A stretch of DNA of 64,000 nucleotides. Source: Andrena cerasifolii (taxonomy: Eukaryota; Arthropoda; Insecta; Hymenoptera; Andrenidae). Position numbers and translations under genes: made by a program. Position 1 is the first letter of the stretch. The number at the start of each line of letters is the position of its first letter. A model generated the notes under the pieces. That model was not told the DNA's origin, made no database searches, and was given only the letters and a program-made list of their open reading frames with translations. Below, in pieces: positions 11,417 to 21,355 of the stretch. The stretch covers positions 3,162,001 to 3,226,000 of the forward strand of contig NC_135119.1 of NCBI RefSeq assembly GCF_050908995.1, in the 5' to 3' direction.

Positions 11417-11771
11417 TGTAGCGAGCATAGTGACCACGAATACATACTTATTGTTAGTATTCGTGAATAGTAACATTTAACGCGTGTGTTTCCAAATGTT
11501 TAATACACGTAGAAAAATGCAATGAATAAATTTTAAATTCGCGATAGGAGTTTTAATATTGCGTTTCAAACATTCTAAACTTCTTTTCTTTAATTTCACA
11601 ATCATTCGGGGTGCTTAATGTATCGAATACGAGTTATATTTCTGAAGTTGAACTCTTTCGTGTGGGTTCTTTCAAATCTTCTCTCTTAACAGTAATTACA
11701 TTCGAGTCATTAGATTCTCTTAATAAACAATGACAGTCATTGTTGGTACTGCATGGTCACTATGCTCGCTA
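11417..11771. repeat. 19 bp inverted repeat pair, 355 bp apart
   Basis: GTAGCGAGCATAGTGACCA at 11417-11435 is the exact reverse complement of TGGTCACTATGCTCGCTAC at 11753-11771. It may mark the ends of a small element or an inversion scar. No target-site duplication was identified. Confidence 0.55.
11587..11735. repeat. Duplicated segment, copy 2
   Basis: Diverged direct repeat of 9427-9560, enclosed by the inverted repeat at 11417/11771. Confidence 0.65.
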
Positions 11772-12288
11772 CTTTTGCTTGCCCGTTGCATGTGCTAAAT
11801 ATAAAGACGTACTATTACGAGAAATCGAAAATGTCACTTTTACCACATGACATCTCGACCTCGCATGGTCCCTTTATAAAATAATCCGTAAAAAAACTTC
11901 AAAAAAGTAAAAAAATTACGGCAAGTACATGAAATCAAATAAATCACAAAAAATAGAAGATAATAATAATTAGAATATAAAAAAAAATATGAAATCAAAA
12001 TAAGCTGCAAGTACATAAAGGTGCTTTCCAACTGCGCTTAAGATGACACAATTACATATACACAGCTAAAATGCTGTGTTCATACATTCCATTATCGCGG
12101 ACATTTTAATAATGTGAAGATAAAATGTAACATCTACACATTTGCCTAGATGTCCGCGGCCTCTAAGTCAAATACTTGGCGTGGCCAGGCAATCTGGTAT
12201 TGATACATATCAAAGTCAAAGCTATCAAAAGGAATCGATGCTTCTTTGATACTTACATATGCGAATGTATCGATACCTGTTTGATACC
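11772..12288. other. AT-rich, unassigned
   Basis: No gene. Words such as GATACATATC and TATCGATACC at 12195-12285 resemble the subterminal motifs of the hAT element at 6424, but no ends are present. Confidence 0.4.
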
Positions 12289-12512
12289 TATAGTCGAATT
12301 AACGAAAGAAGGCGCCTGGGAGGCCCGTTGGCCGGCGCGCGTGGCTTGGGAGAGACCCAATGCCAGCTCCGTACTTCGCGCGACGTTGCCACGTTGTGTA
12401 GCAGATCGGACGTCTCTTTCTATCTTCAAGCGCAACTGTGTCTCTCTCACTCGCTCGATAAAACAGATTCCTTCATCTACAAGTCACTCCACGCCAAATC
12501 GATCACATTTTT
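12289..12512. repeat. Dispersed repeat, short copy
   Basis: Begins TATAGTCGAATTAACGAAAG and ends CACTCCACGCCAAATCGATC, the same brackets as 8161-8880. Lacks the palindromic insert found in that copy. Confidence 0.65.
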
Positions 12513-13279
12513 AGAGACTTTGATCAGAATGCAATATGTATTTTGTGAATACGTGAAATTATGGAAAAGTTTGAGTCATTGTTTAACAGGTTTTGAACTT
12601 GGTTATAAAATATAGGACTTTGAATTGTGCAATTTCTGCCTATGTTCATGAAAAGATGCTGTACTAACGAATTTCTATCTCGAAAACTATCAACAGCATA
12701 GCCAAGAGTGGGTTAATGAAACTTTTCATCGTATAACGCCGATGCTACATGGATCGAATATACCACTAGCGCTGGTGACGGAGAAACCTTGAAGCTCCAT
12801 TCTGTCAGTTTTCGTGTCATAAATTCATTATTATTTCAACGTACGGTGCTTATTAACGTTCAAACGCACCAGACCCGTCTGTACGGATGTCTACTGGAGG
12901 CAACTATACCCGCAAAAGCTTCCTTCTTGCCGATTCCACGACGTAAGTTGGTTGAAATGGTTTGTTTACTACATCACGTATACGTACATACTTTTCCTAG
13001 CTTGTGTGAGCGTACGCCCATATTCAAGGACCGATGAGACGGCAGCCTTAAAAGCTACAATCACATAAATGCATGCATACATGGATTTCTTATCACGACG
13101 CCTCTCGCGATGGCCAGAGGAACCACACAGAAATCGGCACACAAAATCGCTGGGGTAAAGGTGGTGAGTCGGAACACCTGTCTATTACACCGTGGTGGAA
13201 ACTGTTTCCTTATGCAGTTGGCGATAATACTTTCTTTAGATTCACGATCGTCATGCTTACCTTCAGGTTTACATCCATA
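12513..13279. other. Unassigned sequence
   Basis: Moderate GC with no motif and no boundary found. Frames at 12789-13037 and 13073-13285 have no family signature. Confidence 0.4.
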
Positions 13280-13287
13280 CTTTAATA

Positions 13288-13514
13288 CAGGGGTGCACAG
13301 GGAGCCGTTTTTAGCGCCTAGCTGCGAGCAACCCGCCTGTCCCGTTGCTAAGGTTAGAATCAGTGAGGAGAACTGCAGTAGTGTATATAGCTGGGTTCAA
13401 ATCGTACCAAATGCACGTACACTACTGCAGTTCGCCTCACCGATTCTACCTTAGCAACGGGACAGGCTGGTTGCTCGCAGTTAGGCGCTAAAAACGGCTC
13501 CTTGCCCACCCCTG
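13288..13514. mobile_element. hAT palindromic MITE, copy 1 (227 bp)
   Basis: Ends CAGGGGTGCACAGGGAGCCG and the reverse-complementary CCCACCCCTG. The arms are about 100 bp and the centre is near 13400. The left flank is CTTTAATA (13280-13287) and the right flank is TTGTAAAC (13515-13522). These do not match each other, but they match the flanks of copy 2 (13650-13876). CAGNGGTG ends with 8 bp duplications indicate hAT. Confidence 0.9.
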
Positions 13515-13649
13515 TTGTAAACTAAGCTCTGAGAAAAACTGCATTACTCATGGGACGACTTAATTAACTTAATGTCACACATATTTATAAATATCTTGGA
13601 AATATTAAATACATAAGTGACATTCGCGACGAGTTCCGTTGTTGTAAAC

Positions 13650-13876
13650 CAGAGGTGCACAGGGAGCCGTTTTTAGCACCTAGCTGTGAGCAACCCGCCT
13701 GTTTCGTTGCTAAGGTTAGAATCGCTGAGGAGAACTGCAGTAGTGTATATAGCTGGGTTCAAGTCGCACCAAATGCACGTACACTACTGCTGTTCGTCTC
13801 ACCGATTCTAACCTTAGCAACGGGACAGGCGGGTTGCTCGCAGCTAGGCGCTAAAACGGCTCCCTGAGCACCCCTG
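13650..13876. mobile_element. hAT palindromic MITE, copy 2 (227 bp)
   Basis: Same length and near-identical to copy 1. The left flank is TTGTAAAC (13642-13649) and the right flank is CTTTAATA (13877-13884). With copy 1 it encloses a 119 bp segment (13523-13641) between two direct TTGTAAAC repeats. Confidence 0.9.
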
Positions 13877-13884
13877 CTTTAATA

Positions 13885-15470
13885 CATGTTACTACACATT
13901 GAATTTATACATAAAGTTTCTGATACAAAACTCTTTGTATTTTAGGTTTGCAGGGGTTACTGAATATGTGAACTTGATTACCTGAGAAATAAAAAAGGGG
14001 AGTGCATTCCTAACGATTGCTGCGATTCGAGTGAAAAATCATCTGAATGACGCCTGTAGTATTAGCCCGTTACATTACGATGATTTAACATATGGATGGC
14101 TTAAAGCAGAATAACTAAATCGACATATTCTGAAGATGATATTTGAATAACTATTAATGTACTACTCAAGTACCTAGTCAAAGAGTTATGGCAGTTTTCC
14201 GCAGTGACTGTCATCGTTACTTTTGTCCTGCAGGGTTAGGGCGAAAGTAACACTAATTATTTTGAGGAGAAATAAGTAAAAACAATTCTTCCAACGTAAA
14301 GGATTTTTTATTATAAAAAAAACGATAGAAAGAAACATTTAAATAAACATATTTTAAATCTGTCACTGACATGCGCTGTCATTCCAATTATAAATTATTC
14401 CTCTCCTCGCCGCGTGATAAACTAAAGTTGAATTCTATATTTAAAAGTTTTAAAACATATCCTCTGAAAAAAATAGATATGAAAGAAGGAGGACCTGGAT
14501 TTTACATGTCCATGAGCTTCTATATTATATTTTCCATCAGGATTCTATGTAGCCTTGGGATAAATGCACTGGTTCGCGTATTTTTTGCTTATCTTCGTTC
14601 ACGAAGAAAAATTACTACTTACCAACCATCGGGTCATACAAAAATAAATATCAATAGAGATTGGAAGGAAAGATAAAATGAAGAGTACGAAGGCCAGAAA
14701 TTTCTGTTCGAACGAAGTCGAGTGAACATCATTTTTTGGCTAAACCTAATACATGCGAAGTAGCAAGTATCAGTATATACATACAAAGGGGCACCGTTCA
14801 ATAAGAACACAGGAGAACTATGTATGTACGATATCAACGTTGACTGCAGCCTTCTATAAATTCAGAATAAAACGAGTGAAACTTTTATACCGATCATTTG
14901 GCCACAATAAAAGCTGCTTGTAAGAACGAGGTTTATGGAGGGAACGTTTCTTTTATACTGGTGACCCGCATCGGAGAATGATATTTAGAATAAATCACAT
15001 TAAAATTAGTCGGGACGGTAGATAAGAGTACGTAAAGTTCTTTCTTTGTAGATGCTTGTGCCACGATATGTAAATTATTGGCTTCGCGCGATTTGCACGA
15101 AACAAAGTGTAACGAAGCCTCAGCATTAAAGCGGATATTCCACCAACTACGGTGCCGCATGGCGGATCGACACGTTCGATGTAGAAAAATGCTCGAGTTT
15201 CGACTAAAAACTTTATTTTAACTAAAAACGGTGAGGAAGAAATCGAGGAATGTCCATTTTTCGTGATTTTCCGATTTGTAGCATATTTTGTTGGTGGCAA
15301 CTGGGGCTACGGAACTGTCGAATCACGAAGGGTTATAAATGATGAACGGTTTTTTTATTTAAACTACAATTTTCAAATAATTTGATTGCATAGTTTTATA
15401 GAGCATAAAGAGCTGTTAAGTTTTCAGTGTAATAATTTTTGTATATTTACTACAATTTTCAAGATACATA
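13885..15470. other. AT-rich unassigned sequence
   Basis: No repeat boundary found. A 101-codon plus-strand frame at 14371-14676 has a hydrophobic segment but no recognisable domain, splice signal or homology I can name, so I do not call it a gene. Confidence 0.45.
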
Positions 15471-15472
15471 TA

Positions 15473-16401
15473 AGGTAAGTTAGGGTAACAAGGCCCACCT
15501 AAGGTTCTTCAATTTTTTAAAAAAAAACTTGTACATATTTTTGAAAACTTTTTGTTTCATGGAAATTTGTGGACATTAAACTATACACTGTAATATTTGT
15601 AACAATATATGAACACAACAAATACGGAAATTAATAGGATTTTAAAAACCTTGTAAACAGGCCTTCTTTCCTGTAGTGCAGGTAATAAGGCCCACCTATT
15701 TAATATGTACAATTCGGACAAAGACATCTTGGACCTCAGGTGTGAGCCCAACGCATTCCTCGTGTATCCAGGTGAGGCACATGACACACTGTCGCATATC
15801 TGTCTTGAATGTAGTTCTGCATAATTTTCAAAACCAATTGTCTGCAGTGTTGCCGTCCACGTTTTCTCTGGAGGTAGATGGCGTGGGCTCTTGGTCACAC
15901 AATCTTGTCTTTTTTCTTCTGGTTGAAGTGACACGTGCTTTGGAGCTCTTCTCAATTTCGCTCCTGCTTTGGAAGGGGTCTCTGGTTACTTCCTGAGCCT
16001 TAAAGCCCGCTTAATATTTTGGTGGGCCTTATTATCTGTTTTGTCTCTTCCTCATTGCCGAGGTTACATGTTAAGCATGAACTTTACCAAATCATCAATT
16101 TTCTGGGAATATGTTGCCAACATATGTACTTATACATACCTATAGTTGCACAGTAATTGGATAATGAGTATTCCCAATATAAAGCCAAGAAACCGACGTA
16201 ATTCTTATAATTGTAGTAACGCAAGTTGCCGGCGAAACATTTCTTGAATTTACAGCCGACAAATGTTATATTAATCGCGTGTGGGGTCTTCAAGTGACAT
16301 TTCGTATCTAGTAAAAGCATTATAACAGATGGCATTAACAAGATTGTGGATTGACCTACCAATGATAAATTACAGGTGGGCCTTATTACCCGAACTTACC
16401 T
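15473..16401. mobile_element. Pogo-like deletion derivative
   Basis: Bounded by TA (15471-15472 and 16402-16403), with inverted ends AGGTAAGTTAGGGTAACAAG and the complement of CTTATTACCCGAACTTACCT. The total is 929 bp. It retains only the C-terminal coding part of a pogo-like transposase on the minus strand (15700-16010). A truncated copy of the same family lies at about 37691-38026. Confidence 0.8.
15700..16010 (-). pseudogene. Pogo-like transposase C-terminus (zinc finger)
   Basis: Minus-strand translation gives a polar Ser/Lys-rich linker, an in-frame stop, then MRQCVMCLTWIHEECVGLTP. This is the C-x2-C...W-x-H-x2-C part of the PHD-like zinc finger that ends many insect pogo/Tigger-type transposases. 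A short deletion relative to the 37696 copy then destroys the final C-x2-C pair. The DNA-binding and DDE domains are absent. Zinc co-ordination is inferred from spacing only. Confidence 0.7.
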
Positions 16402-16403
16402 TA

Positions 16404-16768
16404 CAGGAAAGTAGAAAGTCAGACACTAACCTTTAAGGGGTGATTTCACCCTGAACAACTGAAAACGGGCATAAACGAAAAGTCACCTGATACTTCTATT
16501 GAGATCCTCTACAAACCTGCACAGTTTAAAAAAAGATCGAAGTGTTCGGGCAACCGAGCATCCATTAATCGAGGAGAAAACAGTTCGGGTTTCAATCCTT
16601 TTTGGGGGTAACCCAGTGAAGATGATACATCGTTGTTGACGCATGTGAGCATTTTTTGCATAGGTAGTGATGGGCTTCCTAACGATGCATTCTCACAGCG
16701 TGTGGCTCGGCGAGACTCGCAGGCTCGTTAAATCTGTTTGGCCAGCGCGAGTCGCCAAGCCATGGGCC
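16404..16768. other. Unassigned sequence
   Basis: Contains TAGTGATGGGC near 16667, which could be a hAT end, but no partner end was found. Confidence 0.4.
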
Positions 16769-17069
16769 TAGTGCTGCCATCTGTAAAATCATTAATCCAG
16801 GACACAGAGCATTAAAACTCCGGACATTTCCACTTGAAACCCGGACACTTTTAAGTATTTTATACATTAGGTACGATATACCGAGGCAAAAATTTCTGTA
16901 AATTATAAACTGTAACCGCAATCAAGAAATAAAGGTAAAGTATTTATGACTTTTCGAGCGAGCAGTATCGAAAAACCCGGATCACTACCGAAAATCCCCC
17001 CCGCGGACGTCCCCGGACGCCCTAAAAAAGAGGACAAATCTGGGGAAACCCGGACGGATGGCAGCCCTA
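16769..17069. mobile_element. hAT non-autonomous element (301 bp)
   Basis: Ends TAGTGCTGCCATCTG and, reversed, TAGGGCTGCCATCCG. It is flanked by a perfect 8 bp duplication CATGGGCC at 16761-16768 and 17070-17077. The interior is rich in CCCGGAC words. A left-end fragment of the same family is at 31123-31214. The open frames in it have no transposase motif. Confidence 0.92.
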
Positions 17070-17261
17070 CATGGGCCGGGTCGCCGTGGGATCGCACCTT
17101 AAATGGTGAGACTACTGTAAAAAGGTCGAAAAATAGTATTTTTCTGCGCTTAAATATTAGTTTGAAATCTCTAGAATGGGATGCAAAAGGTTTGAAGTAT
17201 AAATGTGGGATCAGGAACCCCCATAACATAAGAGAGAGCACGGAATAACCAAGACTGGGAA

Positions 17262-17353
17262 GTCGGCGGTAGCTGAGGTGGTTAAGGCGGCTGGCTAGCG
17301 CGCAAATCTGGAGATTGCGGGTTCGAGTCCCCCGTCCGGAGGCTTCCCTTTTT
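17262..17353 (+). repeat. tRNA-derived (SINE-like) locus
   Basis: A pol III A box, TAGCTGAGGTGG (17270-17281), and a B box, GGTTCGAGTCC (17320-17330), are about 38 bp apart. A run of six T follows at 17350-17355, as a pol III terminator. The flanking 7-base segments do not pair as a proper acceptor stem, and the T stem has a mismatch, so a functional tRNA is unlikely. Best read as a tRNA pseudogene or SINE head with no obvious body. Confidence 0.6.
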
Positions 17354-17380
17354 TCCGTGATCCTACATAAATATAGCTTA

Positions 17381-17813
17381 CAAGGGAAGATCCCGAACCC
17401 GAAAATTCAAAAAATTCTGAAACCTTGTGAAAATGTAGGGGATTTCCTCCTAATTACAACGAAATTTTTGTTTGCTGCCCAAATTCGCTAGAAGGGGGTG
17501 AAATTTAACCCCTGAAAATTCGGCTGTTTTTCGATTTTGTGTTATAACTCCCGAACTGTAAGAGATAGAAAAAAAGTTCCAAGAGAAAAGTTACTTCTTT
17601 TAATTAGATCTATCATTTGGTAAAAAAATTATTTTACACTTCGCGAGTTATAGCACAAATTCGGAAAATAACCGGATTTTCAGGAGTCAATTACACCCCT
17701 TTAGAGTGAATTTGGGCAGAAAACAAAAATTGCGTGGTAAACGGGAGAAAATTCCCTACATATTCAAAAAGTTTCAGAATTTTTTAAATTTCCGAGTTCG
17801 GGATGTTCCCTTG
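17381..17813. mobile_element. CAAGGG-type MITE with TTA duplication
   Basis: CAAGGGAAGATCCCGAACCC at the left and GTTCGGGATGTTCCCTTG at the right form inverted ends. The flank is TTA on both sides (17378-17380, 17814-17816). The 433 bp interior is partly palindromic. The family also occurs at 5739, 28022, 30010 and 54663. Confidence 0.85.
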
Positions 17814-17931
17814 TTAGTTTTGGGGATGTCTGCGCGCCGAATGATACATTTTGAAATGGTGTACCTGATTTCTTAATCTGTACTGAGGCAATTGTGACCA
17901 AATTTTGCAGACATCTTTGTTGCTACATTCT

Positions 17932-18076
17932 CTAAGCATTAACGGACCATCTTTTGAAAATTCCGTTTTTACGGGTGTTGCATGCGAATCGTCGCGAAAA
18001 TCAACATCCTTTTCTTCAACACGCTGTTATTCAGCGAATTTTCAAAATATTGAAAAACGGGTCCGTTAATGCTTAG
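17932..18076. mobile_element. Small palindromic MITE (145 bp)
   Basis: The 16 bp perfect ends CTAAGCATTAACGGAC and GTCCGTTAATGCTTAG are followed by imperfect inverted A/T-rich arms. No target-site duplication is clear. Confidence 0.7.
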
Positions 18077-19389
18077 GCATAACATTATACTTAACAGAGA
18101 ACTTTTGTCTTTTTGTTTTAGACAATCGAAATTTGTGTTAGGTGATACACCGTTTTAGATAGACCATCAGTTCAGAGCGCCACCTCGTGACATATATCTA
18201 TGTGTATTTCCTTAATTTTTATAATTGTTTTTCATGCTTTAAAATATGCCAAAATCAAGTGCTAATCAGCAATTTAATCGCCTGATTAGTTTGTCTACAA
18301 TTTGCATCAGAAGATTACCAATTTTTCGGGCCGTCACAGTGGTCTGGGTTCTTAACAAAGTTCCGTCGAAAACAGTGCAGCAACGTGCCGCGGAAAGTCA
18401 CTCCAGTGAGCGCAGTGGAATTTTGTATGGCACACATCAATCGCTTTTCTAAACCCCATTTTATACAGTATACGAAGATAGTGTTACTTCGTCCGAGGCG
18501 ATGTGGCAACGTAGGTGCATTGATAACAATGCAAGGTAAATTGTTTGCAGCGACGTTCCGCGGGTTAAAACGTTTACGTGCGTTCGAAATTTCTGAAAGG
18601 TCCAGCTTTAACACGAGATAAATAAAATGAATAGCTGACATTTACTAACGTCAGTGAGTGTCAATATCGATTCGTAGTTTCCCTTTTTTAAGCGCTATCG
18701 CTACAAGTGTCAACTGTAAACGACAGGCATTGAGTGCTTTCATATGGCGGAGCTTTGACTGCAGTCGCAGGCGGCTACGACAGTCGAAGAGTAACGTTTC
18801 AAACGATCCAGTTCTGTGAACATTGTCCTCTGTAATATAAGAGAAAATAAATAAGAGTAAATAAAAAATGTACATGGTAGTAAATACATAGACACAAAAA
18901 TTGAAGAAAAAAAAAATTCAAACACCGCTACAATCAAAGATACGTCCCATTAGTTACCCCTTACGTCCGATCTATGCATGCACTGCATTAAGGATAAAAT
19001 TATAAAAAAGAAAACCAGAACAATAGATTCTGAGGTTTGCAGAACTAACACATAATTGAATAAAAATTTAATTTCTCAATTTAGGAAAGTAATGGTACAG
19101 AAACAACTAGCCTATTGTTTATCAACACCATGAATTTTAGAGCATTAAATACAGTACCAAATAAACGGTTTGCAAAAGCTTTTTACAACACTTATAGTTA
19201 AAAAATTGATAGAAAAAAATTAAGTAAATGTAAAATATTTTTAATTATTGATATTTCAAAAGTTATACGAAAAAGGCCCCAAATTCTTCAACCCGGGCCG
19301 GGAAAATTCAAATAGCTTGTTGCGACGTTAATTTGAAAGAGACCATCCTAAAATTTTCGAAGCTCGGGCATCACTGCTGTCCAGCGTCG
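18077..19389. other. Unassigned sequence
   Basis: No gene recognised. A minus-strand frame at 18315-18641 (108 codons) overlaps plus-strand frames at 18246 and 18385 and has no motif. CACAGTGGTCTGG at 18336 matches 13 bases of the Transib end at 19989 but the match stops there. Confidence 0.4.
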
Positions 19390-19397
19390 CTGGCAGC

Positions 19398-19966
19398 CAG
19401 TATTGCCAACTCAGATTTTTGAAAATCCGTAGAGAAAAGTTCAACATTCCGTAGAATTCCGTAGATTTCGTTTTGAAAAATCCGTTGATCTACGGATTTT
19501 CTTCATAAGTGTTAATTATTACATGTATGATAGAAGCTAATTCACTTGCTCATGGAAACCGTCCTTTCCCAAATCCTTTCGAGAAATATTATATCTCGAC
19601 CCTCCCCTAACATCCTCAAGAAAATTATTGTCACCACGAAAATTCACAAATTACGAAAAAAGTTTACGTACAAAAGTTGTGAAATCCACTTTTACTAATT
19701 CCACTTCAGTACAAGAGCTTTTCCCAAAAATAATTTGGATCGTAAAATCAATGGGTCAAATTAAACAGTAAATGATTTCTTTAATCAGAATCAGAATCTT
19801 TTGTTTTATCAACTTCGAATTACCTTAGTTCTAAAATTATATATATATTAATAGTATTAAATAATTTAAGGTAAAATTCCGTAGATTTCAGTTTTCAATC
19901 CGTAGATCCGTAGGTAAAGTAAAAAATCCGTAGATCTACGGAAAAATCCGTAAGGTTGGTAACACT
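19398..19966. mobile_element. hAT element (569 bp) with perfect duplication
   Basis: Ends CAGTATTGCCAACTCAG and, reversed, CAGTGTTACCAACCTTACGG. The 8 bp duplication CTGGCAGC is perfect (19390-19397 and 19967-19974). Subterminal copies of ATCCGTAGA occur at both ends and probably serve as transposase binding sites. No coding sequence. Lies 22 bp from the Transib element. Confidence 0.93.
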
Positions 19967-19988
19967 GCTGGCAGCCCTCCGAACGCCG

Positions 19989-21350
19989 CACAGTGGTCTG
20001 GAAAGCGGCGTTTTGTGGCCAAAAGTCAATTTTTCAACTTCAATGTTTACAGAAATTTTTTTTCCCTATGTATTGATAACCCCCGAAACCTTCAAACTCC
20101 AATGATATTATATATTTCAGGCAATTCTATAATCAGATATAGTGTTATAAAGTGTAAATCATGAAATTTTAAGTGAAACTAATTGTTGTAATTACTCATT
20201 ATAGAACAATAAAATATGGGTTTGTATTACACCAGTATGTAGGTAAGTAAATATATTTTAGTCATTTATATGTGTTATAAGCATTTCTCAATGCGTGTAT
20301 AAACAATGTAAAATTTATAACTATTTACACTTTGAGAAGGCTTATAAAAAAATGATTAGAAGTGATACACATCGGACCTATTTTATATGAAAGCTTAGAC
20401 AATTGCTGTTCAGATCATGTAAATTTTAAGTGCAACTTCCTGCAGCCTTTGGCTCTATAGGGATTTTAAGATCCGTCGCGCGAGGAGTTTTGGCGTTCTG
20501 AACGCGTGTCCCTATGCAACCACTTGAAAGGCGCCTGAGGAGGTTGAGGGAAATCTGAAACGCTTTCATTGCGTGGACCTTATCTTCTGTTAGTATTAAT
20601 TCGTATAAACACTGGATATTGCCTCGTTCGAAGTGTCTTTCTGCCTCCTCGGATTAGTCTTTTACCGAATGCGCACAGTGAACCATCCCTTGCAGTTTGA
20701 AGTTTTCATTTAATTTTATATATTACAGTATAAATTCTCTAAATTAAAATTTAGTTATATATGTATATAACAGAAGAAGTTATATCGTTGCTGCGTTCTC
20801 CATCTATCGAAGAAAAAGCATCGACATCAAGTTCTTCAACTTCATCTTTCGAAGAAACGACTGACGATGATGAGGATTCGGATGAAGATAATGAAGAAGC
20901 ATTGCCCATACTTAGGCATTTAAATAATTTCGAATTGGATTCAGAAGACGTATAATAATCAGGCATTTATATGTATATTTTAGCTATATTTATCAATCAG
21001 TTTTCGTCTTACTTCTTTACTGTACTTTCGTTTTACGTTCTTTTTCTATCTTTTTAATATTGTCTACTTTTCCAAAAATGCTAACTTAACTAAATGTAAT
21101 CGAACTTTATTATAAAAGCAATTAATTTTGACTTACAAAGTAGCCGTAAACATGTCTAGAATTTTGCCGTGATATTTCATTCTTTTGTGCACAGTAACAA
21201 TTACTATTCTTTTAATAATTCACTGTAAATAATCGTATTACATCACAATTAGTATAAATAGTCGTAATAGATCAAAATATGTGTGGAAAGAAATCGATAT
21301 AAGTATTATTTGAATTTTGGCCACGAAACGCCGCTCTCCGGACCACTGTG
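19989..21350. mobile_element. Transib-like element (1362 bp)
   Basis: Both ends start CACAGTGGTC. The inverted repeat runs about 41 bp with few mismatches. A perfect 5 bp GC-rich duplication, CGCCG, flanks it (19984-19988 and 21351-21355). A CACWRTG-type end with a 5 bp CGNCG-like target is characteristic of Transib, the transposon group related to RAG1. In each end the heptamer CACAGTG is followed by exactly 23 bases and then CCAAAAGTC or CCAAAATTC, mimicking a 23-spacer recombination signal. No transposase core is recognisable; only the acidic frame at 20761 is present. Confidence 0.85.
20761..20955 (+). CDS. Short acidic Ser-rich frame inside Transib element
   Basis: A 64-residue frame ATG to TAA, rich in Ser, Asp and Glu (centre TTDDDEDSDEDNEEALPIL). 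A possible splice acceptor (TTATATATTACAG) lies about 35 bp upstream. It could be the terminal exon or tail of the lost transposase, or a chance low-complexity frame. There is no catalytic residue or domain. It may not be translated. Base composition is less AT-rich than the rest of the element, which mildly favours a coding past. Confidence 0.3.
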   Translation: MYITEEVISLLRSPSIEEKASTSSSSTSSFEETTDDDEDSDEDNEEALPILRHLNNFELDSEDV

Positions 21351-21355
21351 CGCCG

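Larger units (their letters stand above)
13288..13876. mobile_element. Composite of two MITEs within one 8 bp duplication
   Basis: The whole 589 bp block is flanked by perfect CTTTAATA direct repeats. The internal segment is flanked by perfect TTGTAAAC repeats. The pattern fits integration of a small circle (one MITE plus 127 bp) into a resident MITE by homologous recombination, or transposition of a tandem duplicate as a unit. Confidence 0.75.

Noticed and set aside
13110..13867. Plus-strand frames repeated in two places
   Set aside because: They are translations of the 227 bp palindromic MITE and its flank.
17262..17345. Functional tRNA gene
   Set aside because: Acceptor segments do not pair and the T stem is imperfect despite good A and B boxes.
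18336..18348. CACAGTGGTCTGG as a second Transib end
   Set aside because: Similarity to the 19989 terminus stops after 13 bases and no partner end or CGNCG duplication was found.
20682..20690. Internal CACAGTG-like word as a nested end
   Set aside because: Single short match within the Transib interior, with no inverted partner.
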